64,000 bases of DNA from a virus. The translations under genes were made by a program, and so were the position numbers. Below are positions 58,684-64,000 of this stretch, one piece after another (positions within the stretch are counted from its first letter, which is position 1; each line of letters begins with the position of its first letter). The notes under the pieces are model-generated. The model made no database searches and was not told where the DNA came from. It saw only the letters and a list, made by a program, of their open reading frames with translations. The stretch covers positions 50,961 through 114,960 of IMG/VR virus record IMGVR_UViG_3300042882_000899. The stretch is one strand, 5' to 3'.

Positions 58684-58892
58684 TGGAAAAAGGAACTCAA
58701 GTTAGAGTAGACTTGTCTTTTACACGCAACCTTGGAAATTTTGAAAGCATTAAGATTGGCATCGGTGTCGACGACTTTGTTCGAGAGGGTGAAACAGTTG
58801 ATGCCGCAGCAGATCGAGTATACAAGTTTGTTGAAGATAAGCTTATTCAAAAGACTCAAGAGGTAGAAGAGGAATTGCGTGGCAGTAAATAA
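58683..58892 (+). CDS. hypothetical 69-residue protein
   Basis: A small protein (MEKGTQVRVDLSFTRNLGNF) with a beta part and a C-terminal helix (VYKFVEDKLIQKTQEVEEEL). It resembles small replication-associated phage proteins by position only. Overlaps the next gene by 14 bp. Confidence 0.7.
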   Translation: MEKGTQVRVDLSFTRNLGNFESIKIGIGVDDFVREGETVDAAADRVYKFVEDKLIQKTQEVEEELRGSK

Positions 58893-59196
58893 AGAGCCTT
58901 ATATCCTACTTTCCCTATATTCAAATTTATATGAGGGCATGTATAACACCAAGCCAACAATAAATCGATATAAGGAAAAGTGGGCTATGCAAGATGTTAT
59001 AGACAGCATAGGTTTTGATAGATCTAAGGATGTTTTATATTACTACTTTAAGACTGGGAAAAATAGGCACCCATTAAATTTCTTTTATAACAACTTTGAA
59101 AGAATAGAAGATATGATGATGCAGATTAAAGAAGATAAAGCTAACAGAAGCCGTCTGTTGCAGGAAACAAAAAAGATGATTGAGGGTAACGAATGA
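58879..59196 (+). CDS. hypothetical protein preceding helicase
   Basis: A 105-residue basic helical protein (GTG start; NRYKEKWAMQDVIDSIGFDR; LLQETKKMIEGNE). It lies directly before and overlaps the DnaB-like helicase, where phages often encode a helicase loader or primosome partner; nothing in the sequence confirms that. Confidence 0.65.
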   Translation: MAVNKEPYILLSLYSNLYEGMYNTKPTINRYKEKWAMQDVIDSIGFDRSKDVLYYYFKTGKNRHPLNFFYNNFERIEDMMMQIKEDKANRSRLLQETKKMIEGNE

Positions 59197-60443
59197 ATAC
59201 AGAAGCCGAGCTAATCTCAGCGGTATGCAAGAATAAAGACATAAGCACCATACTTGCAGATAACTCAGACGATTTGTTTGTGTCCCATAAAGATATTTGG
59301 GAAGGCCTTAAGTCTTACTACTATAAGTTTAGAGCGGTTCCAGAAGCTGGAATCCTGCAAGACAAATTTAAAGACTTCGAGCCAGTTGAAACTAAAGGAG
59401 AGACTGGGTACTATCTAGATAAGCTTAAAAATGAATTTGTTGGCAATAAGCTAAAAACAATTCTTCTGCAAGCTGGCTCATCATTAAAAGAAGATGCTCC
59501 GTCCAGAGTTCTTGGGACTATGCAATCTCAGCTTGCAACATTAAGTAGATACACAAACAATGTTAAAGATTTGGATATTACCGATTTAGATTCAGCAGAA
59601 AGACATTATGAGTCAGTAAGAACCAGATCTTTGGCTATGGGCGGTAGCCCAGGAATCCTAACTGGATTTGAGGCTATAGATAAAGCCTACCCAACAGGAA
59701 TGGCCCCAGGACATCTTATCGTCGCTATTGGCTGGCCAGGCCGTGGTAAGACATGGTTCACGTCCTACCTTGCATGCAAAGCATGGGAGCAGGGGTTCAA
59801 GCCAATGATTGTTTCTCTCGAAATGGCTCCAGAAAACATGAGAGATAGAATCTATACAATGCTTGGCTCTGGCTTGTTTAGAGCAAGCGATTTGTCTAAG
59901 GGTGACATTAATATTGATGATTTTAAAACATGGGGAAAGAAAAAAACAGAAGGTAAGAATAGCTTTATTCTAGTTTCCAATGAGGGTGCAGGAGAGGTTA
60001 CGCCTGCAACTATTCAAGGAAAGATTGACCAGCATAAGCCAGACTTAGTTATTCTTGATTATCATCAGCTGTTTAATGATAATAAGCGAAGTAATTCTGA
60101 AGTAGAAAGAAATAGAAATATTTCAAGAGACTTTAAGTTGCTAGCGGTAACTAATGGAATTCCGATTATTGATATCACTGCTGCTACAGCAGATGATATT
60201 TCTGATCAAAAAGAACCTCCAATGATGAGCCAAGTTGCTTGGTCCAAGGCTATTGAGTATGATGCTGACATGGCTATTGCTATTCATAAACATGCCAATA
60301 CTGATTTAATTGAGGTGGTGTCTAGAAAGAATAGACATGGACACGACTTCAGATTCTTCCTTGATTGGGATATCAATAGAGGAGTTATTACACCAATATA
60401 TGAAGATCTTCCAGAGTTGAGCAATGACTCATCGAAAAATTAA
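59193..60443 (+). CDS. dnaB: DnaB-like replicative helicase
   Basis: A 416-residue RecA-fold helicase. The N-terminal domain has SAVCKNKDISTILADNSDDL; the motor domain has Walker A GWPGRGKT (residues 180-187), Walker B LVILDYHQLF, and the segment RFFLDWDINRGVITPIY near the C-terminus. It should unwind DNA ahead of the phage polymerase. It overlaps the preceding gene by 4 bp. The primase gene lies 200 bp downstream. Confidence 0.9.
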   Translation: MNTEAELISAVCKNKDISTILADNSDDLFVSHKDIWEGLKSYYYKFRAVPEAGILQDKFKDFEPVETKGETGYYLDKLKNEFVGNKLKTILLQAGSSLKEDAPSRVLGTMQSQLATLSRYTNNVKDLDITDLDSAERHYESVRTRSLAMGGSPGILTGFEAIDKAYPTGMAPGHLIVAIGWPGRGKTWFTSYLACKAWEQGFKPMIVSLEMAPENMRDRIYTMLGSGLFRASDLSKGDINIDDFKTWGKKKTEGKNSFILVSNEGAGEVTPATIQGKIDQHKPDLVILDYHQLFNDNKRSNSEVERNRNISRDFKLLAVTNGIPIIDITAATADDISDQKEPPMMSQVAWSKAIEYDADMAIAIHKHANTDLIEVVSRKNRHGHDFRFFLDWDINRGVITPIYEDLPELSNDSSKN

Positions 60444-60723
60444 AAGATTTCAAATTGAAGTACAGTTTCATGACGATTCTCAAATAATAAGCTTAAGACC
60501 ACAGTACGAAAATCTTTTAACACAAGACATGAGGGGTAAAGGGTACGTAAGGGTTCTTGACATAGACCCAGCCTTTTCGGTAGAATTTACTGGAGAAACC
60601 TGGAGGTTCTTAATGAGCATTCATGGAATTTATGTAGGAAAGAAGAAGGCATGGCAATTCGAGGGTATAACTCAAGGCAAGCTAATAGCTCGGAGTACAC
60701 CCCTGCTCATATTAAATCCATAG
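60424..60723 (+). CDS. hypothetical protein between helicase and primase
   Basis: A 99-residue protein (MTHRKIKRFQIEVQFHDDSQ), mostly beta in pattern. It overlaps the helicase end by 20 bp and the primase start by 73 bp in another frame. The long overlap with the primase makes one of the two starts uncertain. No family recognised. Confidence 0.6.
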   Translation: MTHRKIKRFQIEVQFHDDSQIISLRPQYENLLTQDMRGKGYVRVLDIDPAFSVEFTGETWRFLMSIHGIYVGKKKAWQFEGITQGKLIARSTPLLILNP

Positions 60724-61640
60724 TACAAAGTCTTGGAATAGATATGGTGGGTGAAACATCAAATGATTACCTAGCGTACTGCCCATTTCATTCGAATAGA
60801 CATACTTCAAGTTTTAGTATTAGTAAAACAAAAGGTGCCTACATATGCTTTAACCCTTCATGCGGTGAAGCTGGAACCCTTAGCGATTTAGTTAAGAGGA
60901 TTCTAAATAAAAATGAATTCCAATCTTTAAGGTATATCGAGTCTAAGCAGTCTGAAGCTTTAGAAAATTTTGATGAGTCTTTAAAAGACATGCTAGAAGA
61001 CAAGCCAGACTTCGTTGAGTTTTCAAAAGACACATTGGTAAGCCTGCATAATGGTTTACTTAATAATGATAAAGCTAAGCAGTATTTAGAATCTCGTGGA
61101 ATTAATTCAGAATCAATTGAATATTTTTCATTAGGATATTCAGACAATATGGACATGATAACTGTTCCAGTTCATAGTCCAGATGGAACTCCAGTTGGTG
61201 TTGTTGGCAGATCTATATCTGATAAAAGATTTAAAAATAGTAAAGACCTTCCAAGAAGCAAAACAATGTTTAATATACATCGTGCAAAGAAAATTGGGGA
61301 CAGAGTTATTGTCGTAGAGTCCAGCTTTGATGCAATTCGTGTTCACCAAGCAGGATTTCCAAACGTTGTTGCTACTTTAGGTGGCCACATATCTGGGGAT
61401 AACTTGGGTCTACTAAATAGGTATTTTAATACGGTGCTTATTATGACAGATGCAGATAAGGCTGGAAGAGATTTAGGCTCATCAATTGCTTATAAATTAA
61501 GTAATAAAAACATCTTGTGGGCATCGCATTCTTATGGTAGAATATATCCAGAGGGTGTAAAAGATGCAGGTGATATGTCTGATGAAGATATTAAAGCCTG
61601 TATAACAAATGCCATATCTAATTTTGAATATCGAACTTAA
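60651..61640 (+). CDS. dnaG: DNA primase (CHC2 zinc finger and TOPRIM)
   Basis: A 329-residue primase. Zinc ligands are C44-x2-H47 and C66-x4-C71 (AYCPFHSNRH; YICFNPSCGE). The TOPRIM domain has VIVVESSFDAIRVHQAG (catalytic Glu) and LIMTDADKAGRDLG (Asp-x-Asp). It lacks the helicase-binding C-terminal domain of long DnaG. It would make RNA primers at the phage fork with the adjacent helicase. Confidence 0.9.
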   Translation: MAIRGYNSRQANSSEYTPAHIKSIVQSLGIDMVGETSNDYLAYCPFHSNRHTSSFSISKTKGAYICFNPSCGEAGTLSDLVKRILNKNEFQSLRYIESKQSEALENFDESLKDMLEDKPDFVEFSKDTLVSLHNGLLNNDKAKQYLESRGINSESIEYFSLGYSDNMDMITVPVHSPDGTPVGVVGRSISDKRFKNSKDLPRSKTMFNIHRAKKIGDRVIVVESSFDAIRVHQAGFPNVVATLGGHISGDNLGLLNRYFNTVLIMTDADKAGRDLGSSIAYKLSNKNILWASHSYGRIYPEGVKDAGDMSDEDIKACITNAISNFEYRT

Positions 61641-61692
61641 AAAATACGTGGTTACAAACGGATATATACCGTTACATACATAAGGAGAAAAA

Positions 61693-62367
61693 ATGGGAAT
61701 AGTAAAAGGTTTGTCAGGAATGACAAAGGCAATGGACAAGGTTACATACACAAGTTCAGAAGATAGCAAGGCAAAGTGGTTAAAGATTGAAGATGGGGAA
61801 GCAGTAAAGATTCGCTTCCTGCAGGAACTTGATCCAGATTCACCACACTATAATGAAAAAATGGGTTGCGGATTTTTTGCAATTGAACACACGAACCCTA
61901 AAGATTATCGCCGTAAGGCACTAGACACAATGGAAGATGAAGGCCGTGACTGGGCTCAAGAGCAGCATCGCAAGGATCCAAAGGCTGGTTGGGGTGCAAG
62001 AAAACGCCTATACATTAATGTTCTAGTTGATGACGGAAAGACTGAGCCATATGTAGCAATTCTTTCTCAAGGCGTAAGCGGTAAAACAATTACACCAACA
62101 CTAATTGAATATGCAAACGAAATGGGAAGCATCACAAACCTAATGTGGCGTGTAAAGCGTAGTGGTCTTAAGACAGACACAAGCTACACAATTATCCCAC
62201 TTGCTAAAGATGAGAAGCCATTTGATTTCTCTGCTGTAGAGCTATTTGATCTAGAGAAGACAGCCGTCAGAAGCGTACCATACGCAGAGCAAGAAGCTTT
62301 CTATACTGGAGAATCAGCTCCAGAAGAAAGAGAATCTTCTTCAACAAGCAGCAGCGTAGACTGGTAG
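61693..62367 (+). CDS. probable single-strand DNA-binding protein
   Basis: A 224-residue protein with an OB-fold-like centre (KRLYINVLVDDGKTEPYVAI; LMWRVKRSGLKTDTSYTIIP) and a disordered acidic-serine C-terminus ending SSTSSSVDW; an acidic tail with a final aromatic residue is typical of SSB proteins that recruit partners. Position between primase and polymerase supports the call. Codon use is like that of highly expressed genes. Ribosome site AAGGAG. Confidence 0.7.
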   Translation: MGIVKGLSGMTKAMDKVTYTSSEDSKAKWLKIEDGEAVKIRFLQELDPDSPHYNEKMGCGFFAIEHTNPKDYRRKALDTMEDEGRDWAQEQHRKDPKAGWGARKRLYINVLVDDGKTEPYVAILSQGVSGKTITPTLIEYANEMGSITNLMWRVKRSGLKTDTSYTIIPLAKDEKPFDFSAVELFDLEKTAVRSVPYAEQEAFYTGESAPEERESSSTSSSVDW

Positions 62368-62376
62368 TATTAAATA

Positions 62377-62402
62377 GTGGAGGCGGTATTGACCGCCTCC
62401 AC
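62377..62402 (+). terminator. terminator-like hairpin after SSB gene
   Basis: GTGGAGGCGGT/ACCGCCTCCAC, 11 perfect base pairs with a 4-nt loop. The T-run afterwards is weak (ATTATTTA), so termination may be partial. Confidence 0.7.
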
Positions 62403-62411
62403 ATTATTTAG

Positions 62412-62417
62412 TAGAAT
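62412..62417 (+). promoter_or_regulatory. -10 box TAGAAT, leaderless type
   Basis: Ends 6 nt before the ATG at 62424, directly after the hairpin. No -35 seen. Confidence 0.5.
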
Positions 62418-62423
62418 AACACA

Positions 62424-62630
62424 ATGAGAACATACGAGATACCAGACCCATTTGAAACTTTTGTTTCCAATAAGTATAAAAACTACACGGGCGCCTTGTA
62501 TGATTTTTTTGCCAGAGAATGGCACATGAAATGCGGGTGTTGCAAAGAAGATTTATACGCACCAACAAAAAAGATATTAACTAAAATTAGATTATATCAT
62601 ACTAGGAATGAATGCTGTGGTGGTTACTAA
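62424..62630 (+). CDS. small cysteine-rich protein
   Basis: A 68-residue protein with MKCGCCKEDLYAP in the middle and NECCGGY at the end, probably a zinc site. The stop overlaps the polymerase start (TAATG). It may be a coupled accessory factor of the polymerase; no family recognised. Confidence 0.68.
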   Translation: MRTYEIPDPFETFVSNKYKNYTGALYDFFAREWHMKCGCCKEDLYAPTKKILTKIRLYHTRNECCGGY

Positions 62631-64000
62631 TGAGCTTTACGCACTTACATGTTCACTCGTATTACTCTCTTATGGACGGACTAAACTCTCCAGAAGAGTT
62701 GTGTCAAGCAGCATTAGATGCAGGGCAAACAGCAATTGCCATAACAGATCATGGAACACTGTCTTCTCATCGTGATATGCAGATCGCAGCAAAGAAGCTT
62801 GGCATAAAGCCGATACTTGGAGTAGAAGCTTACATATCACCAACAGATAGATTTGATAGATCTTCTAAAACAGATAAATCTATTCAGGCGTATAATCATA
62901 TTATTCTTTTGGCTAAGAATAAAAAGGGCTTAGAGAATATAAACACCCTGCAAGAGCTTGCATGGACAGAAGGTTTTTATCATAAGCCACGTATTGATAG
63001 AGAGGTGCTTAAGGAATATGCGGAAGGTATTATTATACTCTCTGGATGCCTTAATGGTCTTATCTCTAAGGCTATCGAAAAAGGCGAGTTCTCTGAAGCT
63101 AAACTTATTCTCAAAGACTTTCAAAAAACTTTCGGTAAAGATTTTTATATTGAGGTACAGTCTCACAATCCAGAAGAAATAAATTCAAAGCTGCTTGAAT
63201 TGGCAGATGAACTTAAAATTAAGGCGGTGGCAACAGGTGATGCCCACTTTGCTAAAGAAGAAGATAGAGTCTTAGAAGAAGCAATGCTTATTTTATCTAC
63301 ATCTCCTAAATCAGATAAAGATGCAGACTTTGAAATGTCTAGACAAATGCCAGATATGCTAGATAGATTTAACTATCTATATCCAGACCGCAAGATATCA
63401 TTTGCTGACTATAATTTATTTATCCAAAGTAGGTCTGAAATTGAGGCGGACTTTAATAAAGCAGGTATTACTCGTACAGATATATATGATAATACAATGG
63501 AAATTGCTGATAAGATTGAAGAATATGACTTCAATAGGGGATTAGATCTGCTCCCTATCCCAAAGACCAATGCTGACAAGAAACTGTCTGATATGGCCTT
63601 AGAAGGCCTTAAAAGACTATCTCTGGACAAAGATCAGGTCTACTTAGATAGAATTGCAGAAGAGTTATCTATAATTAAAGATAAGTCGTTTGCATCATAT
63701 TTCCTAGTTGTAGCCGATATGATTACATGGGCTAAGTCAAATAATATTATGGTTGGTCCTGGCCGTGGTTCTGCTGCAGGCTCATTAGTTTGTTATGCTC
63801 TTGGAATTACAGATGTAGATCCCATTAAGTATGACCTTCTATTCTTCCGCTTTATTAATCCAGAAAGAAATGATTTTCCAGATATCGATACAGACTTTGA
63901 GGATCGTCGTCGTAAAGAGGTTAAAGATTATTTAAAGAAGAAGTTCAAGCACGTTGCGTCTATTTCTACATTCACTTACTTTAAAGATAAGGGTGTTATT
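62630..64000 (+). CDS. dnaE: DNA polymerase III alpha subunit, C-terminus beyond window
   Basis: 457 residues are visible. The N-terminal PHP domain has HLHVHSYYSLMDG and AIAITDHGTLSSH; then the palm begins with MVGPGRGSAAGSLVCYALGI and FPDIDTDFEDRRR, which carries the catalytic aspartates of family C polymerases. It is the phage's own replicase; bacterial-type DnaE genes occur in large actinophages. The gene runs off the right edge. Confidence 0.93.
   Translation, partial: MSFTHLHVHSYYSLMDGLNSPEELCQAALDAGQTAIAITDHGTLSSHRDMQIAAKKLGIKPILGVEAYISPTDRFDRSSKTDKSIQAYNHIILLAKNKKGLENINTLQELAWTEGFYHKPRIDREVLKEYAEGIIILSGCLNGLISKAIEKGEFSEAKLILKDFQKTFGKDFYIEVQSHNPEEINSKLLELADELKIKAVATGDAHFAKEEDRVLEEAMLILSTSPKSDKDADFEMSRQMPDMLDRFNYLYPDRKISFADYNLFIQSRSEIEADFNKAGITRTDIYDNTMEIADKIEEYDFNRGLDLLPIPKTNADKKLSDMALEGLKRLSLDKDQVYLDRIAEELSIIKDKSFASYFLVVADMITWAKSNNIMVGPGRGSAAGSLVCYALGITDVDPIKYDLLFFRFINPERNDFPDIDTDFEDRRRKEVKDYLKKKFKHVASISTFTYFKDKGVI

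Noticed and set aside
61657-61673. AACGG-ATATATA-CCGTT as a terminator or operator
   Set aside because: Arms of five base pairs are too short to claim either; no T-run follows.

Overview
The window is part of the genome of a long-tailed double-stranded DNA phage (siphovirus type), AT-rich, probably larger than the 64 kb shown: a gene is cut at each edge and no terminase is visible. There is no ribosomal RNA, integrase, insertion sequence or CRISPR array. The host is probably an AT-rich actinobacterium, for example a freshwater or marine lineage. This is inferred from several signs: many genes look leaderless, with a -10 box 6 nt before the ATG; three promoters carry perfect TGTGA-N6-TCACA boxes of the CRP/GlxR type; the ribonucleotide reductase is B12-dependent; and the tail fibres resemble those of actinophages. 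None of these is proof.

Layout. Positions 1-1700 hold tightly packed minus-strand small genes under three near-identical CRP-box promoters, with two inverted DnaA-like boxes and an 18-bp palindrome between 638 and 689. Positions 1800-5000 hold plus-strand accessory genes: a SAM methyltransferase, a sulfotransferase-like protein, tRNA-Ile(UAU), small zinc proteins and a 2-oxoglutarate/Fe(II) oxygenase. Positions 5000-7400 are a minus-strand block with a second oxygenase, several small genes and a lysozyme-like transglycosylase, ending in an intrinsic terminator. Then come a class II ribonucleotide reductase (7582-9516) and a holin-like protein with an EF-hand loop.

Positions 9.9-25.5 kb are a tail-fibre and decoration region: at least eight fibre or adaptor proteins with alanine-rich, pentapeptide-like and proline-rich repeats. 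They are followed by five 2OG-Fe(II) oxygenases in a row, with a DUF6065-like gene among them, and a LamG-type lectin protein. Positions 25.6-57.1 kb are the head and tail block in the usual order: portal, XkdF-like protease/scaffold, capsid, connectors, tail tube, tail chaperones with a programmed -1 frameshift, a 2801-residue tape measure, tail tip proteins, and a 1232-residue protein with thrombospondin-like cysteine repeats, a (T-I/V-N)24 tract and a C-terminal Hint domain. An eighth oxygenase follows directly. From 57.1 kb to the right edge is the replication block: metallophosphoesterase, zinc-ribbon and HTH proteins, DnaB-like helicase, CHC2/TOPRIM primase, a probable single-strand DNA-binding protein and DNA polymerase III alpha.

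The most notable possibility is a virion-modification system. Eight oxygenases with intact HxD...H iron motifs sit next to repeat-rich fibre genes, and the cluster of five begins just after a fibre whose tail is a run of FFSPPFFPPG decapeptides, a plausible prolyl-hydroxylase substrate. This is inference from gene order and motifs only.
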